A program made the position numbers and the translations under genes. DNA of 64,000 nt from Cavia porcellus (lineage: Eukaryota; Chordata; Mammalia; Rodentia; Caviidae): the NCBI RefSeq assembly GCF_034190915.1, contig NW_026947484.1, positions 81,229,982 through 81,293,981 on the forward strand. Direction: 5' to 3'. This document shows positions 34,021 to 45,358 of this stretch, piece after piece (position 1 is the first letter of the stretch; each line of letters begins with the position of its first letter). The notes beneath the pieces are model-generated. The model saw only the letters and a list, made by a program, of their open reading frames with translations. It was not told the origin of the DNA and did not search any database.

Positions 34021-34198
34021 GTTAAGGAAAGAAAGATTGTGAGAGGTTCTAAGCTAATTTACAGGTTATAGAATAGAGAGAGACAAATTCACTTTAACTC
34101 ACAGATGTAAACTAAATCTACTCAGAGCTGCTGCACTGTCCTTTCCTGTATACTGAGGTTAGCCATTAAGGCCAGATTTTTTTGTTGTGTGTATGTTT

Positions 34199-34291
34199 CT
34201 TTTTTTGTTTGTTTTTTGGTACTGGGGATCAAACTCATGACCTTGTGCTTGCCAGTCCAGCACTTATGCCACTGAGCTAAATATGCAGCCC
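34199..34291 (-). repeat. ID SINE
   Basis: An antisense ID: a T-rich tail, 'ggtactggggatcaaactca', 'gaccttgtgcttgccagtcc', 'gcacttatgccactgagcta' and 'aatatgcagccc'. Moderately diverged. Confidence 0.9.
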
Positions 34292-34342
34292 TTGTGTTGT
34301 TTTTTTTTTTTAAAGTAAGTTTTGGATATTCTTTTAAAAAAG

Positions 34343-34824
34343 TTTTTAAATTTTATTTTAAAAACAAAAAGGATAAAAATTATACAGAATTTTTAAATAA
34401 GAAATGAACACTAGTTAATATATTACATATTGTTTGAAAGTAGTTGTTCAGATTACAAGATTCAGGCATGAAAAAAATCATCAAACAATTTCCAATGAGC
34501 CATGAAGGAACTCGTTCTGGACTAAGCCCCTGCTCCAGACTTGACCCTATTTTCTAGGCCCTATTTCCTGTCCTGCCCCTCTTCTCTATTGCCAATATCT
34601 TTCTTTCTAAATTTTTATTACAAAACATCCTACTCCTTAGGCCAGGGAACACTTTTCCAGTTTTATCTAGCCTTGCTGGCGGGAGCTTAGGGAACAGAAG
34701 TGGTGCTTTCACATTTGGCCAGCATCTTTAATAGTTCAGTAACCCTTTATTTCTGAGAACCATCTCAGAAGTTTGATTTAATGTCACACAAGGCCCTCTC
34801 TGATCTTTTACACATGTGATAGCC
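34343..34824 (-). mobile_element. Short retroposon sharing the half-L1 3' terminus
   Basis: A 482-bp body flanked by TTCTTTTAAAAAAG (34329-34342) and TTCATTTAAAAAAG (34825-34838), one mismatch in 14. The first ~150 bp on the plus strand ('acactagttaatatattaca', 'ttacatattgtttgaaagta', 'gttgttcagattacaagatt') match the antisense 3' terminus of half-L1 copies D and E and of 43921-44196. The remaining ~330 bp do not match those elements or anything else here. It has no open frame of note. It appears to be a chimeric or distinct retroposon using the same 3' end. Confidence 0.65.
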
Positions 34825-34838
34825 TTCATTTAAAAAAG

Positions 34839-35384
34839 AGAACTGTCACAGAATGACTGACCTGGGTGAAGCAGCTGGAGCATGGGTGTGATTAGGGCAG
34901 CTCATGACAGGGCCCTTACCCTGGTGAGGCGCCAGCTCCTTTGGTCACTAAGGCTGGTTTGGTTTGGGGCACAAGAGTAAGCGAGGGAAAGTAATCCTGC
35001 AAAACCCTTCCCAAATACCATGTTATAAGGATCTGTGTTTCCTATAAATCATTTACAGAATTAAGTACAAGTCATCCTGGGCAATACTGATAATAGTGAA
35101 ATACTAGAATTTCTCAGAACTTTATTTTGGACCCTTCAAGGAAGGCAGATGGGAGAAGTAGCATGTTAAAATGTTTGTTATGCATTCCACCATCCCCAAA
35201 CACTGCAGAATAATTCAATATTTTCCCATCAGTCGCATCGCTGACATCTGCAGAGATTTACAATCATTAGAGGTACATATCAGAATGTTATGGAAATTGA
35301 AGGTAGGAAGCAATCTTACAAAGCTTCTTAGTTGACTATAATATAACTTTACCCATCTTCCTTGAGACTTGTGGGTACAGGCTT
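34839..35384. other. Unassigned sequence
   Basis: No gene or repeat recognised. Confidence 0.5.
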
Positions 35385-35520
35385 GAGTTGGATCATTGTG
35401 CCACTAACCAGCTACCTGATCATAGACAGGTTACTCATTCTGAGAACTACTTTCCTCATTTATTAAGCAACAAATCTTATCTGGCAACATTACCGAAAGT
35501 ATTAAAACTATCACAGTATG
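35385..35520 (+). repeat. MIR SINE fragment
   Basis: Sense MIR order: 'cattgtgccactaaccagct', 'acctgatcatagacaggtta', 'ctcattctgagaactacttt' and 'cctcatttattaagcaacaa'. Confidence 0.75.
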
Positions 35521-35592
35521 TGGTCATATAACTACATCTTAATGTAATGTTTACCTACTAGAATAATAATTTTTTTTAAAAAAACTTCTTGT

Positions 35593-35705
35593 GAAGCTAG
35601 GCATGGTAATAAACTCATGAGTATGATGCAGAGGGATCAAGAGTTTGAGATGATCTTGAACTACAAAGCATGACCCTGTCTCTGAAACAAACAAAACCAA
35701 AATTA
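35593..35705 (+). repeat. B1 SINE, diverged
   Basis: 'aagctaggcatggtaataaa', a decayed centre, 'caagagtttgagatgatctt', 'gaactacaaagcatgaccct' and 'gtctctgaaacaaacaaaac'. Confidence 0.75.
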
Positions 35706-36244
35706 TATTGTAAGATAATAGTCTTCTCAGCCAGCCTTTATGCAAATGTAAGAATCACGGGGTTCCCAAAAATATTATTTTAACAATAAGTGCTCTATGC
35801 ATTGCAATAAGTCCAAATATTTATGAAATTTTAATTGTTAGACTGAGTACAAGGCAGAATAAAGCTGGCAACTCCCAGTTGCCAGTTTATTTAGCTTATT
35901 TATCTGGAAGGGAAATTTTTTAACCTCTTAGTAGATTTTTGAGTGTGCAACTGAGGAAAATTTAAAGTATCTGAGAATGAAGAGAAAGTCTAAGTAAACT
36001 TTTGTTTCAAAAAATCATAAAGGTGTATTTTTGCAAGTGGAAAGAGAACCAAGAGATAGAGGGACAGGGAAAGGAAAGTAGGGAAGAATACAAAAAAGGC
36101 AGAGGATGTGTTATGTACATGATATCAATTCCTCATGCTGATTGTAATCATTATGTACTGAAAATGTGTACTAATAAAAGTAAAAATAAAAATCACATAG
36201 ATGTAAAGCCCCAAGTTCCTTATCTGGAATGGGAGGGATAAAAC
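35706..36244. other. Unassigned sequence
   Basis: No gene or repeat recognised. Confidence 0.5.
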
Positions 36245-36315
36245 AATTCATTTGTTTGGCAAATATTTATTGGTCACCAGTTGCATTTATCAGACAAAGC
36301 ATTGAACATAAAATG
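36245..36315 (-). repeat. L2 LINE 3'-end fragment
   Basis: 'aattcatttgtttggcaaat' then 'atttattggtcaccagttgc' recalls the antisense L2 end (CATTCATTCAACAAATATTT, ATTGAGCGCCTACTATGTGC). Short and diverged. Confidence 0.5.
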
Positions 36316-37079
36316 AACTGATTATGTAAAAGAAGGTTTTCTTTACTGTTAGTAGAGTTGCAGCCCAGAAACTATTTCTATGGGGTCAGAGAAAGGAAGT
36401 TATTGTCAGTAGATTCTTATTGTCTGTATGAAGATTGACTGTAGAAGGGTAAGGGCTGAAGGGGAGTTTTCTCTCATGTAAGGTAAGGATGGTAAGGATA
36501 AGGCAATTTTGGAGGATCCAAGTTGGTATTTTTCTTTTCTCAGTTGCTATTTCTATCCATTATTCCTAAATCTCCTCCAGTAAAATGGGTTAAACGTTGC
36601 TGTCTGTTCTCTGTTGGGGAAATTGCAAGATGGATTACCAATGGGGCTCTCTGTAAGTTGTTAAGTATTTCTTGGGAATTCCCAGAAATCACCAGGAATA
36701 AAAAGTTGAAGATTGACTTTATTAGGGTTATATAAAGACACGAAGCTCAAAGTTCCTAGAATATTAACTAGAAAGGTAGTCCCTTGAAAGCTGGAGAACT
36801 CTGAACAGCCCTATTATACATGGTCTTTTTGGGTGGATGGTTCGAATGATCCTAACAGAGAGGCTGAGTGAACTCTCATGACACCAGGCCACTGGACATA
36901 AAAGTACAAATGCACCACATGCTTGTTACAGTGTCCAAAAGCAGCTGCTTTGAAAGGACTGCAAAATGGCCAGTTCAAGGTGATACCCTTTCATTCCTCT
37001 TTGTCTCCCAAACACACTCTCAAGTGAAGAAGAAATTAACACGTGGTATATAGTATGTGGGGTGTTCTGCATGAAATAT
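36316..37079. other. Unassigned sequence
   Basis: No gene or repeat recognised. Confidence 0.5.
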
Positions 37080-37240
37080 TACATGTAATCTCTTACAATA
37101 ACTTGACAAGACAGGTGGAATCATCCCTGGTTTAGTAATGAAAAATAGAAGGTGGGGACCTATATCCAAAGAAACCCAAGCAGTAAGTAGGTAACAGCCC
37201 AGAGGTCCAAACATAGGTTTATCTAACTCTACAGTTCTTT
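37080..37240 (-). repeat. MIR SINE fragment (weak)
   Basis: 'tgtaatctcttacaataact', 'ttgacaagacaggtggaatc', 'atccctggtttagtaatgaa' and 'gcagtaagtaggtaacagcc' follow antisense MIR order with many changes. Confidence 0.45.
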
Positions 37241-39059
37241 ACATCATCTTATATATAAAATATTTCAGATTCATCTAAAAAAATTATAACAAATAAGAAA
37301 AACATTTTGGAAGAAACGAGCATTGTTTCTATGCAAAAAAAAGTGGTTGCCTATCAGTAGATACCTAAAGCTGTAACTGAAGAGACCTAGATTCCAATAC
37401 TGCCTCTCTACTATAGAAAATTTTGACAAATGAAAACAAAGTGGTAAGAGGCATTTTCAGCCAGATCATGGCAAAACAAAATAAACCTTCTTTCATAACA
37501 GACACAAAGCGATTATATCTATATTTTCTGGGAATCAAACAGTTGCATAGGTGATTAATAAAAATCTGAGACTACAAACACAAGTCATATTACATAACTG
37601 GGAACAATTTAAACTTACAAAATATGCCCTGCCCATTGAATTAGGTTTACTTGTAAAGGCACATCTGTGTTTGACAGGTGGAGAATTCATAGCCCTTTGG
37701 TGAATCACTGGTCATGATAAGAACTAAGGTCACCCGACATAGTAATGGCTCACTTCTAGTGTTGTATAACAACACCAGCCTTAAAATAGGCACCAATATT
37801 GGCAAAGACCTGTGGTCTCAAATGCTCTGTTGTTAAGAACTGTTATTTGGATGTTTTATATGGTCTTTCTAGTCTTCAGTCCTTCACAGACCAATACCTT
37901 CATAAACTACAATAAAAATAATTCAGCAGAGAAATAAGCAAAAACATAACAAATAGAATCTTAACATTTTAATCTTTACAGTTAGCCATCCTGTTACTGT
38001 GTTACATTTTTCTATAGGTTTACAAACATTCTGAAATTTTTGTCCTTTACCCCTCTGCACACCATTAGGCTGTGGACTGGCACAGGTACACCGGTCATAC
38101 TTGGATAAGCTCTCATTCTATTTGCTTTTGTTTACACCAGCTTGACCCCAGCTTCCTTATGGTGTTCCTTCACCGTTGGTGTGGTCTCCAGCTACCAATA
38201 ATGATGAATTGTTTATTTCCCTCTTATCTTTTGTCTTTTTTTAATTTTTCAAGCGAGCGCAGACCTGATTAAGGGAAGCTTTCGTTACTAAAGACTTTCT
38301 AAAGAAAATAAGAGAAATATGAAGGTCTAAATTATTCCTTTCTAATGATTCCTGTATAACTCTGACTGTTGTTTTCTATGATCTCAAAGATTAAAATTGC
38401 CTCTCGTCATACTAGGGTAAAACGTCAATATTTTCCTGTTTCTTCCCTAGTTTGCTGTCTCTCTAGCCACACTTTAGATGTAAGAAAGGAGGAGGCTCTG
38501 AAAATGCTATTTCAGTCATAAAAGTCAGTCTCCTAAAAGTAGTAATTCTATCCAGAGAAAAAGAAGAGGTTGTCATGATAAAAACCATGTTTTTTTCACT
38601 AAAAATGAAAACCTATGTTTTAGTCACATATAGGAGCTGTGTGACCTAATAATGTATATTTGGTTTCTGCACCAGTTTCCTAACAGAGTTCCAAAAAACC
38701 TTGTAATTTGCATAATGACAGAGAAGACAGGAGCATCTTATGCTCTAATGAAGTGACTCTCAGTGGCCACTTTAACAGCATCAGGAAGGGGCTGCTCACC
38801 AGAAAAGCCAAGCCATGTTTAGAAACTTGGAACCTTCAGCCCCATGGCCTGGCCTCTGAGGAAGGGAAAGGGGCTAGAGATAGAGCCAATAATTCATCAT
38901 GCCTAAATGATGAAGTTTTCAGAAAAATCCTTAAGCTTTAGATTTGGAAGATCTCTGGGACAGCAAACTCATCCATGAGCCAAGAGAGTGGTGTACCCCA
39001 GCGCCACAGGGGCAGATCCTCCTGTGCTTAAAATTATTACACTCCTTGCTCTGTGTGTC
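37241..39059. other. Unassigned sequence
   Basis: No gene or assigned repeat over 1.8 kb. Short sense MIR-like words occur near 37385 and 38630 ('aggagctgtgtgacctaata'), but too little remains to call. Confidence 0.5.
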
Positions 39060-39420
39060 TGTGGGTTGTTCATCTGTACCCTTTATCATATGATTTATGA
39101 TAAGTAAATGTATAAGCAGTTTCCCTGAGTTCTGTGAGCCATTATAACAATCTATTGAACTGGAGGAGAGGACATGGAACCTCTGAGTTGTAATCTGAAG
39201 TTGGCCTGAGATACTGAAGGCTGGACTTGGGATTGGTATCCGATGTGAGGAGTCCTGCGGGATTGACTCCTTAGTTTGTGGGTCTGACACAAATCCCTGT
39301 AATGTCAGTAGAATACCCAGCTAAAATCCAGAGAGTTGGATAATTAATTGTTGATGTCAGGAGGAGGTACAATTTGGTGTCGGGAGTGTGTAATAAAGCT
39401 TTTCTCTTGGTTTGAATTTT
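39060..39420 (+). repeat. Ancient interspersed repeat of uncertain family
   Basis: 'gcagtttccctgagttctgt', 'gagccattataacaatctat', 'gaggacatggaacctctgag', 'gggattggtatccgatgtga' and 'ggagtcctgcgggattgact' form a run I have seen as a common old mammalian repeat, but I cannot name it safely. The antisense 119-codon frame at 38931-39290 overlaps it and should not be taken for a gene. Confidence 0.4.
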
Positions 39421-39605
39421 TCAATAATACAAAGAACATATAGGATTATAAGTGATTTCCCTCCAACTGCTAAGATCTGTGGATGAGGGCACAACCCAGG
39501 TGGATAAGTGCTTAACACAATTTTTAAAGTGGCTTATTTGATCTGCTTTGCAAGAGTTCCTTGGCTGCATCCAGTTGAATGTCTCTCTGACAAGACTGTA
39601 ACCTA

Positions 39606-39782
39606 CTAGTTGGATGTGGTGGTGCATGCCTGTGATCTCGGGCTAAGAAGGCTGAGGCAAGAGGATTTCCACAGGTTTAATCAAGGCCACCTTGGACTAC
39701 ATAGTGAGTTCAAGACTGGCCTGAACTACTTGACAACACTGTGTCTCAAAAAAAAGAAAGAAAGCGAAAAGAAAAGACAAGA
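39606..39782 (+). repeat. B1 SINE with internal duplication
   Basis: 'ggatgtggtggtgcatgcct', 'gtgatctcgggctaagaagg', 'ctgaggcaagaggatttcca', then 'ccttggactacatagtgagt' repeated as 'ggcctgaactacttgacaac', and an A/G-rich tail. The repeated segment is the quasi-dimer seen in rodent B1s. Confidence 0.88.
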
Positions 39783-40407
39783 CAGGACTGTAAGCTCCCA
39801 GGAGTTGGGACCATGACTGAGCCATCTCTTATTACCTGGGACTATGTGATGCTCTCTGGAAAGCAGGAGTTACTGGATATCCAGGGAGTTTACAGCTATT
39901 GATGACGTTCATAAAATAAGGAAGTGCAAAGGGGTAATACTTTTCAACCAAAATATCCAGAATTTTACTTTGGGACTATGAGATTCCTCTAAGAAAGAAA
40001 TGGTCATCTTGCAAAACCCCAGTTTGGGCTTTGCCTTTTTATATTGTCTCCTTCTCCTTTGGGTTGGTTTCTGAACATACGACAATCATTTTAGCATTAT
40101 GAGGAACTGAGAATTTTGAAACTGTATGTGACCATGTGACTTCAGGATAAAGTGTTATTCAAAGCAAAACCCAAATTAAACACACACGCAGAGAAAAGAA
40201 AGTAGGGTAAAATATCAAAATTTCCATGTTTCCCATGCTATTTAATCCAAAATTTAATCCCAGGTCTCCATATCTTCAGACCAGTGCAGTGGTCAGGAAG
40301 CTTTGTGACAGTGCTTTGACCCTTGTAGCACCTCTTTGATTTTTTTCATCTTAGGGACTTTTTAGTCTATATTTCTAAGGCTGCAGTTGTTATCAGAGTG
40401 TTGTTAT
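39783..40407. other. Unassigned sequence
   Basis: No gene or repeat recognised. Confidence 0.5.
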
Positions 40408-40422
40408 AAAATCATCATTGAA

Positions 40423-40501
40423 GGGCAGGGGATTTAACTCAGTGGCATAAGCATCTACTTTGCAAGCACGATTTCGTTAGTTTGATCCCCGGCACTAAAA
40501 A
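40423..40501 (+). repeat. ID SINE with target-site duplication
   Basis: 'ggcaggggatttaactcagt', 'ggcataagcatctactttgc', B box 'agtttgatccccgg', then A tail. AAATCATCATTGAAG (40408-40422) and AAATCATAATTGAAG (40502-40516) flank it with one mismatch. Confidence 0.93.
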
Positions 40502-40623
40502 AAATCATAATTGAAGAGAACTACTGTAAAATCTCTCTGAGTGAGTCACTCAGAAACACTGATGACCTCCGAAGAACCTATCTGTTGAAATCCAAAACCA
40601 GACAATTGCAGTTTCCTCTTTTT

Positions 40624-40701
40624 CGGGGGAGGGAGTACCAGGAATCAAACTCAGGACCTCATGCTTGCCAGGCAGGTGCTGTGCCACTATGTGCCCAGCA
40701 T
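40624..40701 (-). repeat. ID SINE with perfect target-site duplication
   Basis: An antisense, somewhat diverged ID ('taccaggaatcaaactcagg', 'acctcatgcttgccaggcag', 'gtgctgtgccactatgtgcc'). AGTTTCCTCTTTTT flanks it exactly at 40610-40623 and 40702-40715. Confidence 0.93.
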
Positions 40702-40847
40702 AGTTTCCTCTTTTTAAGGCAATAAAAACTTATTCCCTGGGTCACTTTTAAACAACTATCAAGGTAGGTCATTATTTTAAAAAGATGAATAGCAAATTTA
40801 ATTTTTTATAGAAAGCTTCTGATGCTTAAAAATGCTTGCTCATAGCT

Positions 40848-41012
40848 GAACGTGATGGAACACACCCTTAATAGGCTGACACAGGGCAACTGCAAATTCA
40901 AGTCCAGCATGGATAATTCAATGATTTAGCAGGACTCTGGCTCAAAATAAAAAAGGACTGGGGCTAGAGTTCAGGGCAATGACCCTGGGTTTCTTTCCCA
41001 GTACTGAAAAAG
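40848..41012 (+). repeat. Dimeric B1-ID SINE, diverged
   Basis: The left half is a shortened B1 ('gctgaacgtgatggaacaca', 'caaattcaagtccagcatgg', 'ctctggctcaaaataaaaaa'). The right half is an ID with an internal deletion ('ggactggggctagagttcag', 'tgggtttctttcccagtact'). Dimeric B1 plus deleted ID elements are known from several non-murid rodent families. Confidence 0.65.
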
Positions 41013-41204
41013 TGCTGTTTAATTTTAGAAAAATATAGAGCATAATATAATTCATAAGAGAAGGATACCTGCAAATGCTACCAACAAGCCAAAAACTCAT
41101 CAATATCTTGCTGTAGTTTTTCAAATTATAGAGAAAAACAACAAATGAGAAGCTATATCTGTATTCACTAAGTGAAATCGAATATAAGCTATTCTCTTAT
41201 ACTC

Positions 41205-41485
41205 TTTTTTAGTCCATTTCCTGTCACTGGGACAAAAAAGTAATAATCCAACACCTGCAGTTTAGAGGAAAGGTTTGCTTGGCTCACAGTTTTCGGTGTG
41301 TTCAGTCCATGGTTGGACAGCCCCCAGGCAGAAATGGCATGGTGCAAGGTCTGGTAGAAAAAAGTTGCTTAAGTCTTAGTGATCAGGAAGCAGAGAGAGA
41401 AAGGAGCAACCAGGGACAAGAAAACAAATCACACCCCCAGTGACACACCACTTCTGACCAGCCCCCATCAGTACAAGGATACAAG
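41205..41485 (-). mobile_element. MaLR-type (ERVL) LTR, partial
   Basis: On the plus strand, 'tagtccatttcctgtcactg', 'gtttagaggaaaggtttgct', 'tggctcacagttttcggtgt', 'gtgttcagtccatggttgga' and 'agcagagagagaaaggagca' follow the antisense order of MaLR LTRs. These are non-coding LTR sequences of an endogenous retrovirus-like element. No gag or pol frame accompanies it. Confidence 0.6.
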
Positions 41486-42069
41486 TAATCCAAAAATCTT
41501 GTGTGTCAAATTTTTAAAACTTGAGAAAATATGCAAATATTAACAACTCCAACAAAAGATCAGCTTGTAAGATGTGTCCTATTACTTATTTTTTCAAAGA
41601 GGTTGGAAAAGTTGTATATTTACTGTTGCTCGAGGAAAAAACAAAAACACCTTTCAGATCCTAGTGGGCACACACACACATATACACTCATGTGCTCACA
41701 CACACAATCCATTTAGGAAAGTTAGAGAAATCCCAGAACATTATTTAAGTAATTAAAATTCATCTTTTTGAAAATGATTGGCTGTAAAATGTATCATTTC
41801 TAGTTCTAGTTATAGGACATTTCTTCTCAGTGTCATAATTTTTCCTTCTAATATAGCTCCTCATTCTTGGCTTCTTTACCTGCCTCTCAGAAGAAATCTG
41901 AAGTGACCACATATTAGATTACTGAATTTCTCATTGTGTAGCAGGGAACTTGCTTTGAAGATGAGTTGTGAAGTTTGATTTAAGCACCAGAAATATTCAA
42001 GTCAATATGTATGGTGTGGCATATAAAAATAACAGCATCAACAAGAGAACAATTTTTATTTCTCTCTGC
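41486..42069. other. Unassigned sequence with short (CA) runs
   Basis: A run of short CA repeats lies near 41670-41706. Nothing else is recognised. Confidence 0.5.
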
Positions 42070-42235
42070 ATGTCAGGTACTAGTATTTTGTTTAGTTAAT
42101 CTTCATAATACAATCCTTCTATGAAATAGATTCCACTATTGTCCCCATTTTATATACAAGGCACAGAAAGTGATTTACCCAAAGTCACAGAGCCAGTAAG
42201 TAGCAAAAGTCATGTAGAAGCCTGGAAGTCTGTAT
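42070..42235 (-). repeat. MIR SINE
   Basis: Antisense MIR order: 'taatcttcataatacaatcc', 'ttctatgaaatagattccac', 'tgtccccattttatatacaa', 'ggcacagaaagtgatttacc' and 'caaagtcacagagccagtaa'. Confidence 0.85.
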
Positions 42236-42595
42236 CCAGAGTAAAAAAAAAAAAAAATGCTGTGGAGGTTGTGGGAGAATGGAAACCCTTCTACACTAAG
42301 CATGTGTAAACCAGTACAACCACTGTGGAAATCAGAATGAAAATTCTCCAAAAAACTAAAAATGGAAATTCTTTTTGACTTAAATGTATCTTTTCTTGAT
42401 ATCATCCTGAAAGAGTTGAAGACATCACATTACAGTGATATATGCATAATAGCTAAATTATGCATAATTCATAATAGCTAAATTATAGAAGCAGCCTATA
42501 CACCCATCAACAGATGAATGGGCAAAGGAAATATGCCAAACATACACAATGGAGTACTACTCAGCTATAAATAAAGCTAAATTTGAGACATTTGT

Positions 42596-42727
42596 TTTTG
42601 TTTTTGTTTTTTTTTTTTTTTTTTTTTTTTTTGTCTTTTTCCTTTTTATTGGTACCAGGGATCGAACTCACGACTGCCTGCTTGCAAGGCAGGCGCTTAT
42701 GCCACTGAGCCAAATCCCCAGCCCCCT
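42596..42727 (-). repeat. ID SINE with perfect target-site duplication
   Basis: Antisense and nearly consensus ('ggtaccagggatcgaactca', 'cgactgcctgcttgcaaggc', 'aggcgcttatgccactgagc'), with a long T tract. AATTTGAGACATTTGT occurs at 42580-42595 and 42728-42743. Confidence 0.96.
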
Positions 42728-42926
42728 AATTTGAGACATTTGTAAGAAAATGTGTGGATCTTGAGATCATAATGCTAAGTGAAATAAATCAGACACAGAA
42801 GGTGAAGTATTAGATGGTTTCTTTCACATAAGAAACTCAAGGTATAAATCATTTAAAGAAAAAATAAGAGAGATGATAGGAAACAGGAAGGTAGGCTTGG
42901 AGATGGGAAAAAGATCTGCGCAAGAG

Positions 42927-43094
42927 AGCTGGGCATGGTGGCTCACACCTGTAATCCCAGCACTGAGGCTGGGTAGGAAGGCTGAGGTAGGAAGATCGTT
43001 AAGAGTTCGAGACCAGCCTAGGCTACAAAGTGAGCTCAAGGCCAGCCTGAACTGCATAGCGAGAACCCATCTCAAAAAAGACAAAAACAAAAAC
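42927..43094 (+). repeat. B1 SINE, full length, with internal duplication and TSD
   Basis: The least diverged B1 here: 'ctgggcatggtggctcacac', 'ctgtaatcccagcactgagg', 'agttcgagaccagcctaggc' and a second similar block 'aaggccagcctgaactgcat', then 'agcgagaacccatctcaaaa' with a CAAAAA tail. A 19-bp duplication with one change, AAAAAGATCTG(C/A)GCAAGAG, lies at 42908-42926 and 43095-43113. Confidence 0.95.
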
Positions 43095-43255
43095 AAAAAG
43101 ATCTGAGCAAGAGGGGAGAGGAGTAGAAGAGGAGTAAAAATTATCAAATAAACATACATATATGTGTATATCCATATATACACATATGTATATATATATA
43201 TCCCAAGATGAATATAACTATTATGTATTGCAAACATATGCCAACAATGAAAACG

Positions 43256-43911
43256 TCGTATCTCTAACATACTTCCTTGCCCCACCTAGTAATCTATTTT
43301 CCTAGCTGAAAAATTTTATTGATTCCTTCTGCTAACTCTGATCCCTAAATATATCCGCTTGGGTGATTGAATGTTACATTTGGTAAAGTGTATTCTCTAA
43401 TGACTCCCTTTCTCAATGTCCATGAGAAGGGCTGGCTGTTTGCTCACAAAATCTTATTCACGCCCCCATCTTAATGGGTCTCTTTAGAACTAAAAAGTGC
43501 TCCCTATTACTCAAGAGTGGAGGGGAGTTTTCCTGTTCATTTACTGTGAAGTCTCTTATGTTACAACTTTGCCTTTCCCCTTTCTTCCCTACAGCTGGCA
43601 ACAAATGAAAAACTCTGAGTGTTAATTTCACATGGTCTGCCTCAAAATTTCTCAACACAGAAATTTCTTGCTTTGCTGCTAACTAAAAGTTTACATGGAT
43701 TTAAGAAAATGATCATGAATTATAAAAACTACCCTACTTGATGACTGAAATAAACCCTTATGGGCTTTCATTTCCTTTGCTAGGAGATGGACAAGCACTA
43801 TTAAAGCACACAAAGAAACCTTCAAGTCATTGTATTTACCTTTCTGTTCTTTGTATAAGTCAATAGGAAACCTTGGGATAGTAGGGTTTAAATGGAAATT
43901 CAACTTCACCC
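43256..43911. other. Unassigned sequence
   Basis: No gene or repeat recognised. Confidence 0.5.
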
Positions 43912-43920
43912 CTACATTTT

Positions 43921-44196
43921 TTTTAATTTAAATTTTTTTAAATTTTATTTAAGGAGAAAAAGAAAAAAAAACAGAAAAAAGGTACAAGTTATACAGAATT
44001 TCAGAAAAAAATAAACAATAGGAAATCACTAGTTAATAGATTACATATTGTTATCTTAGAAATAGTTGTTCAAGTTACAAAATTAAAGCATATAAAGTGG
44101 ACTTTCAAACAGTGAGACTGGAAACAGTTTTGTTCAATGATCCAACAAAACTCAGTAATATGGTTATCTATCTTATACACTTAAATATACATGCAG
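43921..44196 (-). mobile_element. 5'-truncated half-L1 tail fragment
   Basis: About 275 bp closely matching the antisense 3' end of half-L1 copies D and E: 'aattttatttaaggagaaaa', 'ggtacaagttatacagaatt', 'aggaaatcactagttaatag', 'tccaacaaaactcagtaata' and 'cttatacacttaaatataca'. TACATTTT occurs at both edges (43913-43920 and 44197-44204) and could be a short duplication. Confidence 0.75.
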
Positions 44197-45247
44197 TACA
44201 TTTTATATATAAGGAAACTAACTGTACCTTGATGTATGGTTTTATGATAATATCACCCATTGGCTGGGGGTTCTATTATCCAATTCATTTAGAAATCACT
44301 TATACTCAAAGTGCATCTCCCTTGTTTGTTTTGGACATTGCGTGCCAGTGGCTCTTAGCAATTAGTATCATAACCTCTTCACATCTCCCAGCTGCTCCAT
44401 CAGCTTCTCAGCAACCAGGGCTCACAGACCCCTTGGCAACCCTTAAGAAATTTTTCAATAGTTTGCACTGCCTCTCTGAGGCTCCTCCCACTGGCCTCTG
44501 CTGTTCTTCGCAGGTCTTTTGGGTCTCCACAGTTCTTTGTAGGTCTCCATCACTCTTAGCCCTTTAAGGCTCCATCACTCTCTGGAGCTCTTTGGAGCTA
44601 ATAGTCCTTAGAGTTACCAGCGTCTTCTTAATGTAACCCACTCAGTCCACACTACTTGAGATAAGAAGCACAATGATGAGTCTCGAGGGTCCATTGCAGA
44701 GTGGATGTAGTAAGCACACAGAGACTGTCCACTGTACAAACTGTTTATCCTTTTTATTTTGTACATTCAAACTCCATAAATATGTAGCTCATATGAAAAG
44801 TAGATAATTTTGTACACACACACACACACACTCACACACAGAGAAATTTAAAAATAAAATATAGTGAGAGCTGAGTGGTTTCCAAGTCTCATCTTTGAAG
44901 ACTTAATCTCAATCGATGGCTCCACCTAGTGTCAAGGCAACTTCATGAGTCCTGAGCACTGTGTCACTGTAGGGGAGCTCTGGAGAAATCAGCTGCTTCT
45001 GTCTCAGATCTAAATGGGTCAGTTTTTACTATAAATTACAAACCACTGCTGAATGATCTTATTCCCTAAAAGGAAAAAAATTGCTTTGAGACTCAGAATG
45101 TTTGTTGATTTTTCAGTTTTGAACTAAGTAATTATGTTTTTTCCCCAACAATTTCAAACTATTAAAGGTAAATTGCATGAAATCTAAGATGAAATATTCT
45201 GTAAACTCACTTTTGAGCATCACTCTCTCATTCATTTGTCTTCAGTG
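44197..45247. other. Unassigned sequence with a (CA)n tract
   Basis: A GC-richer part (44340-44700) has internal near-repeats ('cttcgcaggtcttttgggtc', 'tttgtaggtctccatcactc', 'taaggctccatcactctctg'). A CA tract lies at about 44813-44840. No gene is recognised; the 156-codon frame at 44097-44567 starts inside the half-L1 tail fragment. Confidence 0.5.
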
Positions 45248-45358
45248 CATTGACTCTCAATCCTGGCAGCAAAATATCCCCCAAGAAGAAAGCTCCTAAT
45301 GGAGATTCTGATTTAATTGGTTTGCAAAGTTTGGCACTGGCATATTTTAATGGCCCAT
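45248..45358 (+). repeat. MER5-like hAT-Charlie DNA transposon fragment
   Basis: 'gactctcaatcctggcagca', 'ccaagaagaaagctcctaat', 'ggagattctgatttaattgg' and 'gcactggcatattttaatgg' follow MER5 order (TTCTCAACCCTGGCTGCACA, GAGATTCTGATTTAATTGG, GCATTGGTATTTTT) as I recall it. Non-coding and ancient. Confidence 0.65.

Larger units (their letters stand above)
42255..43255 (+). mobile_element. L1 LINE fragment: ORF2 end and 3' UTR, with ID and B1 inserts
   Basis: Sense landmarks of the L1 3' region: 'ttgtgggagaatggaaaccc', 'agtacaaccactgtggaaat', 'cacccatcaacagatgaatg', 'ggagtactactcagctataa', 'tgctaagtgaaataaatcag' and 'ttctttcacataagaaactc'. An ID (42596-42727) and a B1 (42927-43094) interrupt it. 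It ends in a TA-rich stretch near 43200. An 18-base word, 'cataatagctaaattatg', is partly repeated near 42446-42486. Confidence 0.88.

Noticed and set aside
38931..39290. A 119-codon minus-strand frame, Ser/Pro-rich
   Set aside because: It overlaps a stretch that resembles an ancient interspersed repeat and has no recognisable domain.
44097..44567. A 156-codon plus-strand frame
   Set aside because: It starts in the antisense tail of a half-L1 fragment and runs into unassigned sequence with internal near-repeats. No domain.
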